Shown here piece by piece: positions 44,007-52,280 of a stretch of 64,000 nucleotides of DNA (position 1 is the first letter of the stretch; the number at the start of each line of letters is the position of its first letter). Source of the stretch: Variovorax boronicumulans (GTDB lineage Bacteria; Pseudomonadota; Gammaproteobacteria; Burkholderiales; Burkholderiaceae_C). The translations under genes and the position numbers were made by a program. The stretch is from the NCBI RefSeq assembly GCF_030812215.1, contig NZ_JAUSSG010000010.1, positions 283,201 through 347,200 on the forward strand, in the 5' to 3' direction. Below the pieces are notes generated by a model. That model saw only the letters and a program-made list of their open reading frames with translations. It had not been told where the DNA came from and ran no database searches.

Positions 44007-45341
44007 CTAGAAGTTGTCCGCAGTGAATCTCGGGATATCGCGCGCCATGGCCAACAAGGCCTGCGCTCGGCTGGCCACGAACTGAGCAAGGCCCTGCACG
44101 AACGCGACTTCCTCTCCCATGTACACGGGGTCCGCCGCCTGCGCGGGCGCCTCTTGAAGTGCGAACTCACAGAGTCGCGTCAGCTCGCGTGCGAAATACC
44201 TGCGTTCAACGCCCATGCGCACGCAGAAGTCTGCAAGCGCGAACGAGCGCACTGCTTCCAGCTCGAACTCATCCCCGAATGCCATCGCCAGGTCGTGATG
44301 GAACGCCGCGTACTGCACGACGCTCACCAGGTCATACAGCGGCGTCGGCGTGAGCCCTGCGCGGTCGACGAAGAACGAGATGTTCTTGCCGTGCGAATCG
44401 CTGTTGCCGAAGAGCAGGGTCGCGACCGCCCAAAGGACTAGGCGCTGCATCCCCAGCGCCGGTTCGACAAACCCGGACCTGAGTGTGCCGAGCTTTTCGA
44501 AACTGGCGCCATCGCGAATGTGCCGCACCTCCGGTTGATCCCCCAAGTTGCGCTCGTACTTTGCACTCACCGACAGATCCAGCGCCTGACACCCATCAAT
44601 GATGTGCAACCGCTCGACACCGTCCGGCGTCCTGCGGCGGTCGAATCGCTCGATGCTCAAGACCGGCGACGGCACCCGCAGGATGCTCACGCGCGCGGCA
44701 CCAGGCGCCTTCCAGCGCCGCATGCTGATGCGGTTGGTCAACTGCATGCAGAAATGCTCGTTGGCCACCATGCACCTTGCTTCCTCGCGCACAGGCTCCG
44801 GTTTGAGGATGTGCGTAGACGACAGCACCCCGTCGACCAGGAACAGTTGGTCTTCTTCGATGGCCACCAGAAGCTTGTCCTGGTGCCCCGCGATGGACAT
44901 GCGTACTTTGCCGTCCCACCGATTGAAGGGTTCGTTCGCACGGTTGTCGATCCGTGCCTGCAGTTCTTCGAACGGCAGGTGCCGGCGCAGTGGCTCCTGC
45001 TCGCCCGGCACTTGGCCGGCAGCGATAAAGCTCAGCGCGCCAGCAGTCTCATGTCCGAGGTGGCGAAGAAGCCCGAAGACGTTGTTGCGCGCCACTCGAG
45101 CATCGCTGGCTGCCACAACCAGTGCCTCGCCTTCAGGGAGCAGGTTCTCCAGGAAACGGCGGATGGCCTGCGGCGCCGCGCCCCCCTCCAAGGGCAAATA
45201 TGGCGAGAGCGGATACCGGCTTGGCAACGCCCGCCAAGCAACGTCATAGTCAAAGCGGAAGGCATCCTGAGCCGGGTCATAGCCCAGCGTGCCGACGCGC
45301 ACGGCTCCCGTGTAGACGCCCAGGATGTACCCTTTCATCAT
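44007..45341 (-). CDS. hipA: HipA-family serine/threonine kinase toxin
   Basis: Predicted 444-residue (or 443 from the second ATG) HipA-like kinase. The N-terminal subdomain has YTGAVRVGTLGYD and PLSPYLPLEGG; the conserved middle part is GKVRMSIAGHQDKLLV; the kinase-like active site is LFGNSDSHGKNISFF (catalytic Asp) with LTPTPLYDLVS (metal-binding Asp). E. coli HipA stops translation by phosphorylating glutamyl-tRNA synthetase and causes persistence. All key residues are present, so it looks active. The start overlaps the hipB stop. It lies in the accessory region downstream of an integrase stub. Confidence 0.9.
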   Translation of the reverse strand: MMKGYILGVYTGAVRVGTLGYDPAQDAFRFDYDVAWRALPSRYPLSPYLPLEGGAAPQAIRRFLENLLPEGEALVVAASDARVARNNVFGLLRHLGHETAGALSFIAAGQVPGEQEPLRRHLPFEELQARIDNRANEPFNRWDGKVRMSIAGHQDKLLVAIEEDQLFLVDGVLSSTHILKPEPVREEARCMVANEHFCMQLTNRISMRRWKAPGAARVSILRVPSPVLSIERFDRRRTPDGVERLHIIDGCQALDLSVSAKYERNLGDQPEVRHIRDGASFEKLGTLRSGFVEPALGMQRLVLWAVATLLFGNSDSHGKNISFFVDRAGLTPTPLYDLVSVVQYAAFHHDLAMAFGDEFELEAVRSFALADFCVRMGVERRYFARELTRLCEFALQEAPAQAADPVYMGEEVAFVQGLAQFVASRAQALLAMARDIPRFTADNF

Positions 45342-45637
45342 CGACCCTCGCTCGCCGGCCGGTCAAGCGCTGCTTCTAGGACGGGAATGTCGGTCTTGGG
45401 CACGACGAGCATGCGAAGGCCCAGGCTCTCCAGCACGAGCATGAGCTTGTCCGCGGTCACCGGCTTGCCGTTCTCCAGACGCGAAAGCAAGTCGCTGGAA
45501 ACTCCACTGAGGGAAGCTGCGTCGTCGATGCGCATGCGCGACTGGGCGCGTCGATTTCGCACGAGCTTGCCAAGTTGCTCGAGTGAAGCAGCGGCTGGAC
45601 TCAGGTTCTGCTGGAATTCAGGAAGCGTGCGGGCCAT
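45338..45637 (-). CDS. hipB: HipB-type antitoxin and repressor (XRE family)
   Basis: Predicted 99-residue helix-turn-helix protein. The HTH is MRIDDAASLSGVSSDLLSRLENGKPVTADKLMLVLESLGL, the Cro/CI type. The C-terminal tail after it (VVPKTDIPVLEAAL) should hold HipA. ATG 45637 (MARTLPEFQQNL) is chosen; a longer frame would read through the operators. Three 18-bp palindromes upstream are its likely operators. Start and stop overlap with hipA show one operon. Confidence 0.9.
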   Translation of the reverse strand: MARTLPEFQQNLSPAAASLEQLGKLVRNRRAQSRMRIDDAASLSGVSSDLLSRLENGKPVTADKLMLVLESLGLRMLVVPKTDIPVLEAALDRPASEGR

Positions 45638-45640
45638 ATA

Positions 45641-45658
45641 GTTCCGATTTTCCGAAAC
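45641..45658. promoter_or_regulatory. HipB operator 1
   Basis: GTTCCGATTTTCCGAAAC, an 18-bp near-palindrome (one mismatch between arms), lies three bases before the hipB start and touches a TATAGT -10-like box (45657-45662, minus strand). Binding here would block the promoter and the ribosome site. Confidence 0.75.
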
Positions 45659-45687
45659 TATAGCGCAAAAATCGAAATTTACCATTA

Positions 45688-45705
45688 GTTTCGATATACC
45701 GAAAC
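45688..45705. promoter_or_regulatory. HipB operator 2
   Basis: GTTTCGATATACCGAAAC, perfect six-base arms around a six-base centre. It begins 47 bases from operator 1. Confidence 0.78.
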
Positions 45706-45735
45706 AATCCGCTATCCGCGTTGCTACAGGCATTT

Positions 45736-45753
45736 GTTTCGGTATAGCGAAAC
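45736..45753. promoter_or_regulatory. HipB operator 3
   Basis: GTTTCGGTATAGCGAAAC, perfect six-base arms. It begins 48 bases from operator 2, so the three sites keep a near-constant spacing. Confidence 0.78.
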
Positions 45754-46062
45754 AGATCTCGCGCGAATGACAAGTATCACGCGGGCGTGAAGATCTCCTT
45801 CGAGCATTTTCCTGCGCTATCCGATCCCCACCAGTGCCTTGACCGTCTTCAGCGAGCCCTTGCTGCCAAGCTCCCGTTTCGCCATCTGCAGCGAAATCTG
45901 TCGTGTCGTCAATAAGGCTTGCCAGCGCGAAACCGATGCCTCCCCTTCGGTGTTAGACAAGATCTTTCGGTGCGTCAACTTTCTCCAACTCGGACTTGAT
46001 TGTTCGCAGGGGAAGGTATATGCGACTGATGAAGCCGCGAAGGTCTGGACATTGCGGGCGCC
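45754..46062. other. Gap between hipB operators and lysR, no clear gene
   Basis: About 310 bases without a supported gene. Base composition is more even than in the core. A minus-strand frame ending at 45817 stays open through much of the gap and ends in MAKRELGSKGSLKTVKAL, and a plus-strand frame (45839-46123) is also open, but I recognise neither and see no good ribosome sites. Decayed coding sequence is possible. Confidence 0.4.
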
Positions 46063-46992
46063 CTATTCGACCTCGTCTGCTGGCTCGGTGAGTTCATTGC
46101 CCCAGGACTCAACCAATTGCTGAACAATTTCTGCGACAACGCGGCACGCCGGTGAGAGCTTGCCTTGCTTCGGAAAAGCCAAGGTGACGTGTCGGAGAAG
46201 ATCAGGCTTCACCAGCTTGCTGGCTTGCAGACGGCCACTCTGCAGTTCTGCGGTTATCGAGTATGGGCCGAGCACCGAGTACAGGCCTGGCGTCTGAGCC
46301 ACGAGTTCTTTCTGCACCGTCAACGAGTCCGCCTCAGCGACAGACGCGAGCTTGAAGCCCAGGCTGCGCGCGGCCTCGTCAAGTGCCTCGCGCCAATGGC
46401 TGGGTCGTCGGGGAAGAACCAGCTTCAGTCCTGACAGACGAGAGAAGTTCACCGTGGCCTCTCGCGTGATCTCATCGCCAGGAGCGGAGACCAAGTACGT
46501 ATGCGCAACGCTCAGCAACTTCTCCTCGCGGCCACTCGGGCGGTTGAAGCGAAAGAGGATCGCCATGTCGACGACGCCGGTGTCCAGCATCGTGTCGAGT
46601 TCAATGCCTTGAGATTCGGCAATGTTGAGACGAATACCCGGATGCTCCGAGTGCAGCCGCTCGAACAACCGGGTCACCAATGGATGTGCAGCCGAAGGAA
46701 TGATGCCCATCCGGACTTCGCCGAGCAGCTTGCCGGACTCCGTGCGCAGTTCCTCCGTAAGGCGTTCCGTTTCCTGAAGCCATGAGCGCAGTCGCACGAC
46801 AGCCCGTGCGCCCAGTTCGGTCAGGGCCACACCCCGGCCTGTGCGGCGAAAGAGCGGGCCACCCAATGCCGCTTCGAACTCACTGATCTGGCGACTGACG
46901 TGCGATTGCACCGTCTGGCGGCGTGCAGCCACCTTACTGAGGCTGCCGGCCTCCACCACCTCGAGGAAGAGTTTGACGCTTGCGATGTTCAT
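46063..46992 (-). CDS. LysR-family transcriptional regulator
   Basis: Predicted 309-residue regulator. The N-terminal winged HTH reads FLEVVEAGSLSKVAARRQTVQSHVSRQISEFEAALG followed by PLFRRTGRGVALTELG. The rest is the inducer-binding domain with two Rossmann-like lobes. It begins MNIASVKLF with AGGGA just upstream. It is transcribed away from the FAH-hyuAB cluster, with 155 bases between them, the normal position of a LysR activator of a catabolic operon. The inducer is unknown. Confidence 0.88.
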   Translation of the reverse strand: MNIASVKLFLEVVEAGSLSKVAARRQTVQSHVSRQISEFEAALGGPLFRRTGRGVALTELGARAVVRLRSWLQETERLTEELRTESGKLLGEVRMGIIPSAAHPLVTRLFERLHSEHPGIRLNIAESQGIELDTMLDTGVVDMAILFRFNRPSGREEKLLSVAHTYLVSAPGDEITREATVNFSRLSGLKLVLPRRPSHWREALDEAARSLGFKLASVAEADSLTVQKELVAQTPGLYSVLGPYSITAELQSGRLQASKLVKPDLLRHVTLAFPKQGKLSPACRVVAEIVQQLVESWGNELTEPADEVE

Positions 46993-47147
46993 AGGGATTT
47001 CCCTCATGAGCCATGCCTAAATTGGCAAGTCTGAAACCTTTGGATTCTATCTAGGCGGATGGCCCGCCGATTTCTACATTTGGTCCACGCGTTCACACAA
47101 CGCACTTCCTCTTCCCAACCCACAGAGTTCTATCCAAGGAGACACCC

Positions 47148-47999
47148 TTGAAACTAGCCAGCTTCAAACATGACGGGCAGGCCACCTACGGCGTGGTGCA
47201 GGCCGACCGCTACTTGCAGCCTCCGGCAGACTTTCTCCACCGTTATCCGGACCTCGCAGCGGTACTCCGCGCCAACGCACAACGCGAGCTTGAACAGGCC
47301 GCGGCCAGCAGCGGCCTATCGGTGCAAGCCGCAGCGACGCAGGCTCTGCCGGTTCTGCCTACCCCGCAGAAGTTCATCTGCGTCGGCCTGAACTACAAGA
47401 CCCACGTCGCCGAAACCAAGCGCGACGACAGCGCATATCCCGCTTTGTTCGTCCGCTTCGCGGATTCACTGGCCGCGAACGGGGATGTCGTACGTCGCCC
47501 TTCTTTCTCGGAGCGCTTCGATTGGGAGGGCGAGCTTGCCGTCGTCATCGGCAAAGGGGGGCGCGAGATCTCTCAGGCGCAGGCCTTCGACCATGTTGCC
47601 GGATACGCATGCTTCAACGACGTCACCGTGCGCGATTGGCAGCGCCACACGCATCAGTGGACGCCGGGCAAGAACTTCCCCGGAACCGGTCCGTTGGGCC
47701 CTTGGCTCGTGACCGCCGACGAAGTACCGGATGTCAACGCGCTGACACTCGAGACACGGCTCAACGGCGAGGTGATGCAGAAGGCATCGCTTGCCGACCT
47801 GATTTTCACCATCCCCGTGTTGATCGAATACATCTCGCGCTTCACGCCGCTGTCCCCTGGCGACGTGATTGCGACCGGCACACCCGGTGGCGTGGGCGAC
47901 CGCCGCACACCTCCCGTGTACATGACGGACGGCGATGTGGTCGAGGTTGAAATCACCGGCCTCGGCGTTCTGCGAAACCGCATCGCTACCGCAGCCTGA
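47148..47999 (+). CDS. Fumarylacetoacetate hydrolase (FAH) family protein
   Basis: Predicted 283-residue hydrolase or isomerase acting on acylpyruvates or related diketo acids. FAH core motifs: KFICVGLNYKTHVAETK, EGELAVVIGKGGREI (metal-binding Glu), GKNFPGTGPLGPWLVT and VIATGTPGGVGDRRTPP. The start is TTG at 47148, supported by AAGGAG six bases upstream. It is the first gene of a long LysR-controlled operon. It may process the product of the HyuAB enzyme, or an acylpyruvate further down the pathway. Confidence 0.87.
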   Translation: MKLASFKHDGQATYGVVQADRYLQPPADFLHRYPDLAAVLRANAQRELEQAAASSGLSVQAAATQALPVLPTPQKFICVGLNYKTHVAETKRDDSAYPALFVRFADSLAANGDVVRRPSFSERFDWEGELAVVIGKGGREISQAQAFDHVAGYACFNDVTVRDWQRHTHQWTPGKNFPGTGPLGPWLVTADEVPDVNALTLETRLNGEVMQKASLADLIFTIPVLIEYISRFTPLSPGDVIATGTPGGVGDRRTPPVYMTDGDVVEVEITGLGVLRNRIATAA

Positions 48000-48014
48000 C
48001 CACGCGCAATCACC

Positions 48015-50117
48015 ATGGCAAACAAAACTCAGGCGGTAGCTCTCACTGGCGCCAAGCTGCGCATCGCCGTCGACATCGGCGGCACGTTCACCGACATGGC
48101 CGCCTTCGACGAAGCTTCCGGCAAGCTCCTGTTCGGCAAGGCGCTGTCCACGCACGGGCAACTCGTGGACGGCATCCAGCGCACGCTGGACAGCGCCGAC
48201 ATCGACGTGCACAACGGCAATCTTTTTCTGCATGGCTCGACCATCGCGATCAACACGCTGCTCGAACGCAACGGTGCCAAGACCGCTCTGCTGATCACCG
48301 AAGGGTTCCGCGACATCTACGAGATCGGCCGCGTCAATCGCCCGGACGCGTACAACCTCTTTTTCAACAAGCACACGCCGCTGGTCAAGCGCTCCTTGCG
48401 TTTCGAGGTTGCGGAGCGGCTGCGCGCTGACGGCAGCACGCACAAGCCGCTGGACGAGGCGGCCGTGCGCGAGCTGGCGCGCGAGCTGCGCGGACAGGGC
48501 ATCGAGGCGGTGGCCGTGCTGCTGCTGCACTCCTATCGCAACCCGGCGCACGAGCAGCGCGTCAAGCAGATCCTGCAGGAAGAACTGCCGGGCGCATTCG
48601 TGACTGCCTCGCACGAACTCTCGCAGGAATACCGGGAGTTCGAGCGTGTCTCCACCGTCGTGGCCAATGCCTACGTCGGGCCCCGTGTATCGGCCTACCT
48701 CGGCGAGTTGGAGAAGCACCTGGCCAAGGGCGGGTTCGACGGCGACTTCTATGTCGTGCAGTCCACTGGGGGGCTCTTTCCCAGCGAGCACGCCCGGCGC
48801 GACTGCGTGCGCATGCTGGAGTCGGGCCCGGCGGCCGGCGTCATCGGTGCGCAGGCCATCTGCGCCCAGCTCGGCATGGGGGATGCAATTGCCTTCGACA
48901 TGGGCGGAACGACGGCGAAGGCCGGCGTGATCAGCGAGGGGCGCCCCCTGACGACGGGTTCGGCCTTGATTGGCGGCTACGAGCGCGCGCTGCCGATCCA
49001 GATCCCGATGATGGACATCCACGAAGTGGGCACCGGCGGCGGCAGCATTGCACGCATCGAGACCGGCAGCGCGCTGCGCGTCGGCCCGCAAAGCGCCGGC
49101 TCGATCCCGGGGCCGGTCGCCTACGGTCGCGGCGGCACCGAGCCCACTGTGACGGATGCCAACCTGCTGCTGGGCCGACTCGATGCCGACCACTTCCTGG
49201 GTGGCGAGCTCAAGCTCGACATGGCCGGCTGCGAACGCCAGATGCACGAGCGCGTCGCCGGGCCGCTGGGGCTGGCTCCAACGGAGGCGGCCGACGGCAT
49301 CCTTCGCATCGCCGTGACGCAGATGTCGCATGCCGTGAAGGCCGTGACCACCGAGCGCGGTCTCGATGCCGGCAGCTTCACGATGGTGGTCTACGGCGGT
49401 GCGGGTCCGCTGCACGCCTCGGCCATCGCGCGCGAGATCGGCATCCGCAAGGTGCTCATCCCTTTTGCGCCGGGCTACTTCTCGGCCTACGGCATGCTGT
49501 TCTCCGACCTGCGCTACGACTATGTGCGCTCGGTATTCCGCAAGCTCAACGACGTATCGTTCGAAGAGATCGAATCGCTCTATCAGGGGATGGAGGACGA
49601 GGGTCGCGCCGCGCTGGCGCAGTCCGGTGTCAAGGCAGATGGGGTCGTCATCGAGCGCGCCGCAGACATGCGGTATGTCGGGCAGGAGCACGCAGTCACC
49701 GTCGACCTCCCGATGACCTTCTTCGAGAGCAAGGACCGCTCGGCGATCAAGCGCCAGTTCGACGAACTTCACAAGGTGCGCTACGGCACCTCTGCGCCGA
49801 AAGAACCTGCTGACCTGGTGAGCCTGCGCGTCACAGTGCTGGGCACCATGAAAAAGCCACCAAAGCACAGCGTCGACGCGGGCTCTCCGCAGCCAGAGAA
49901 GGCTGCGCTGCGCATCATCAAGCCGGTGTACTTCCGTTCGAGCGGATGGGCGGACACGCCGGTCTACAAGCGCGACCTCCTGCTCTCGGGCAACGTTGTG
50001 GCAGGACCGGCGTTGATCGAGGAGCACGCCTCCACCACCGTGGTGCAGCCGGGCGATGAGTTGCGCGTCGACGAACTGGGCAACCTTCAAATTTCCATAG
50101 GGAGCGACAGGACATGA
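48015..50117 (+). CDS. hyuA: Hydantoinase/oxoprolinase family subunit A (HyuA-like)
   Basis: Predicted 700-residue ATP-dependent subunit. The ASKHA-type nucleotide site starts the protein (RIAVDIGGTFTDMAAFDE), with IAFDMGGTTAKAGVI in the middle and VVYGGAGPLHASAIA near residue 460. The family includes N-methylhydantoinase A, 5-oxoprolinase N-terminal half, and the A/alpha subunits of acetone and acetophenone carboxylases. All use ATP to activate a substrate carbonyl or hydrogencarbonate. The stop overlaps the hyuB start (ATGA). Which substrate is used cannot be told from sequence. Confidence 0.92.
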   Translation: MANKTQAVALTGAKLRIAVDIGGTFTDMAAFDEASGKLLFGKALSTHGQLVDGIQRTLDSADIDVHNGNLFLHGSTIAINTLLERNGAKTALLITEGFRDIYEIGRVNRPDAYNLFFNKHTPLVKRSLRFEVAERLRADGSTHKPLDEAAVRELARELRGQGIEAVAVLLLHSYRNPAHEQRVKQILQEELPGAFVTASHELSQEYREFERVSTVVANAYVGPRVSAYLGELEKHLAKGGFDGDFYVVQSTGGLFPSEHARRDCVRMLESGPAAGVIGAQAICAQLGMGDAIAFDMGGTTAKAGVISEGRPLTTGSALIGGYERALPIQIPMMDIHEVGTGGGSIARIETGSALRVGPQSAGSIPGPVAYGRGGTEPTVTDANLLLGRLDADHFLGGELKLDMAGCERQMHERVAGPLGLAPTEAADGILRIAVTQMSHAVKAVTTERGLDAGSFTMVVYGGAGPLHASAIAREIGIRKVLIPFAPGYFSAYGMLFSDLRYDYVRSVFRKLNDVSFEEIESLYQGMEDEGRAALAQSGVKADGVVIERAADMRYVGQEHAVTVDLPMTFFESKDRSAIKRQFDELHKVRYGTSAPKEPADLVSLRVTVLGTMKKPPKHSVDAGSPQPEKAALRIIKPVYFRSSGWADTPVYKRDLLLSGNVVAGPALIEEHASTTVVQPGDELRVDELGNLQISIGSDRT

Positions 50118-51901
50118 GCAACCTGCATAGCAAGTCGATCGACCCGGTCACCGTCGAGATCATCCGCAACGGCCTGTACGCGGTGACGGAGGAGATGAAG
50201 ACCAACCTCACGCGTACCGCCTACAACCTCATCATCTACGAGGCGCTGGACTTCACGGTCGGCCTTTTCACCAAGGAGGGCGACACCGTCTCGATCGGTC
50301 TGGGCCTGCCGATGTTCATCCGCGGCATGTCCGAGACGGTCAAGGCGAAGATCAGGCACTTCGGCTACGAGAACATCCTGCCGGGCGACATCCTCGTCAC
50401 CAACGACGCGTACACCACCGGCAGCCACCTGAACCACTTCACGTTCACGATGCCGATATTCCACGAGGGCAAGCTGGAAGGCTTTACCTGTTGCATGGCG
50501 CACTGGCTGGACGTGGGCGGCACGCTGGGCAACGTGACCACCGACATCTTCAGCGAGGGGATTCAGATCCCCATCCTGAAGTACCAACGCCAGGGCGTGG
50601 TCAACCAGGACCTGATCGACATCATCGCGATGAATGTGCGGCTGGCCGAGCGCGCCCTGGGCGACCTGCGCGCGCAGATCACGGCCATCACCACCGGCGA
50701 GCGCCGCTACGTCGAGTTGCTGCAGCGCTACGGCGCCGAGGCGGTGAATGGTTCGATCCGCCAGATCATGGATTCCTCTGAAGCGGTGGCGCGCAAGAAC
50801 ACGCTGTCGATTCCAGACGGTGTCTACGAGGCCGAGTCCTTCATGGACGACGATGGCTTGGAGATCGGCAAGCGCATTCCCATTCGCGTCAAGGTGACTG
50901 TCACGGGCGACGAGATGACGGTAGACCTGTCGGACGTCAGCAAGCAGGTGCGCGGCTTCTACAACTCCGGGTTCACCACTGGCATCGCCTGTGCGCAGGT
51001 GGCCTACAAGTGCCTGACCACGCCCACCGACTATCCCGTCAACGACGGCAGCTTCCGATCGCTCAAGGTCATCATGCCGATGGGCACGGTGATCAGCGCC
51101 GAGCGGCCATACCCGATGCGGGTGTGGATGACGTTCCCGATGACGGTGATCGACACCATCTTCAAGGCGCTCGCACCGGCCATTCCCGACCGCTCCATTG
51201 CCGGCCACCATGCCGACCTGGTGTTCCCCAATATTCACGGCATCTCGCCGGAGGACGGACGGCTGTTCATCGTGGGCATTGGCCCGCTGGGCGGCGGCTG
51301 GGGTGCCAAGAGCAGCGAGGACGGCGTCTCGGTCACCGTCTGCATCAACGATGGCGACACGCACAACAGCCCGACCGAGCAGTTGGAAGCCAAGTACCCG
51401 GTGCTGGTGGAGAAGTACGAAATCCGCAAGGACAGCGCCGGTGCCGGCAAGTACCGCGGCGGGCTGGGTGCGGAGATGGTGGTGCAGGCGCTATCGCCTT
51501 TCACCGTCACCACGCGCATCGACAGGGTGCATTGCAAGCCGTGGGGGTTGGAAGGCGGTGGCGACGCCATGGGCAACGGTCTGGCGGTGCGCCACAAGGG
51601 CGAGTGGAAGTCCGACCACCTGAACGCGAAGATCTTCAACGTGCGGCTGGAGCGCGGGGATGCCTACAAGATGCTGTCGGGCGGCGGCGGCGGCTTTGGC
51701 AATCCGCTGGAGCGAGACGTCGATCTGGTGGCCGAGGACGTGCGCGAGGGCTATGTGAGCGCGGAAGTTGCACGCGAGGTCTACCGCGTGGCGCTGGATT
51801 CGCTTGGCGAGGTGGACGAGAACGCCACGCAGGCTCTGCGCCGCGCTTCCGGGAAAGCCGAGAGCAGCTCGTCGCCTGCGGTCGCCTGGGACGGTCAGTG
51901 A
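50114..51901 (+). CDS. hyuB: Hydantoinase/oxoprolinase family subunit B (HyuB-like)
   Basis: Predicted 595-residue partner of HyuA. It begins with the family opening DPVTVEIIRNGLYAVTEEMKTN and has LPMFIRGMSETV, PGDILVTNDAYTTGSHLNH and the C-terminal LEGGGDAMGN and MLSGGGGGFGNPLERD. The HyuB fold provides the second active site of hydantoinase and of ketone carboxylases. It overlaps hyuA at the start and the next small gene at the stop, so the three are likely made in fixed ratio. Confidence 0.92.
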   Translation: MSNLHSKSIDPVTVEIIRNGLYAVTEEMKTNLTRTAYNLIIYEALDFTVGLFTKEGDTVSIGLGLPMFIRGMSETVKAKIRHFGYENILPGDILVTNDAYTTGSHLNHFTFTMPIFHEGKLEGFTCCMAHWLDVGGTLGNVTTDIFSEGIQIPILKYQRQGVVNQDLIDIIAMNVRLAERALGDLRAQITAITTGERRYVELLQRYGAEAVNGSIRQIMDSSEAVARKNTLSIPDGVYEAESFMDDDGLEIGKRIPIRVKVTVTGDEMTVDLSDVSKQVRGFYNSGFTTGIACAQVAYKCLTTPTDYPVNDGSFRSLKVIMPMGTVISAERPYPMRVWMTFPMTVIDTIFKALAPAIPDRSIAGHHADLVFPNIHGISPEDGRLFIVGIGPLGGGWGAKSSEDGVSVTVCINDGDTHNSPTEQLEAKYPVLVEKYEIRKDSAGAGKYRGGLGAEMVVQALSPFTVTTRIDRVHCKPWGLEGGGDAMGNGLAVRHKGEWKSDHLNAKIFNVRLERGDAYKMLSGGGGGFGNPLERDVDLVAEDVREGYVSAEVAREVYRVALDSLGEVDENATQALRRASGKAESSSSPAVAWDGQ

Positions 51902-52278
51902 TCGCAGCCATGGCCGACGAGGTCTCGCAACGCGCCGACCGTCTGCTTTCGCTGTGGAGCGAACTGTCCATGCTCCATGTGGCGCTGGGTGGAGCCTGTG
52001 CTTGCGGCACAAGCGGCATCAGTCTCCGGCTCGATGACTTCGAACTGGACATCGTCGGCTATCTCGAAGACGTCGGCTTGCGATCGGGCATCACGGAAGT
52101 CGTCGACTTCTTCGGCGACCTGCAGAAGACCGGGATGCCATCGCAACCGTTGCGCCAGATTCTGGAGGTCGCTCGCAACGACCAGCTCTCGGTGACAGTG
52201 GCCGATTGGCTGCTGCCCAAGTTGGAGAAGACCTTGCGCTCGTTCGCAGAGCTGCACGGACCCAAGACGCGGGACTGA
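51898..52278 (+). CDS. Small CxC-motif protein, possible third subunit of the HyuAB enzyme
   Basis: Predicted 126 residues from GTG 51898 (overlapping the hyuB stop as GTGA) or 122 from ATG 51910. I do not recognise the family. It is mostly helical, acidic and soluble. The notable part is LGGACACGTSGISLRL at about residues 30-45, where two cysteines lie in a CxC motif that could bind a metal; no other cysteines are present. Lying between hyuB and a CobW-type metal chaperone gene, and coupled to hyuB, it may be an accessory or gamma subunit. Acetone carboxylase has a small cysteine-bearing gamma subunit, but I see no clear sequence match. Confidence 0.7.
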   Translation: MIAAMADEVSQRADRLLSLWSELSMLHVALGGACACGTSGISLRLDDFELDIVGYLEDVGLRSGITEVVDFFGDLQKTGMPSQPLRQILEVARNDQLSVTVADWLLPKLEKTLRSFAELHGPKTRD

Positions 52279-52280
52279 GC

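Noticed and set aside
47466..50090. Minus-strand open frame of 874 codons opposite FAH and hyuA
   Set aside because: Antisense shadow with no recognisable motifs; hyuA on the other strand has a full ASKHA signature.
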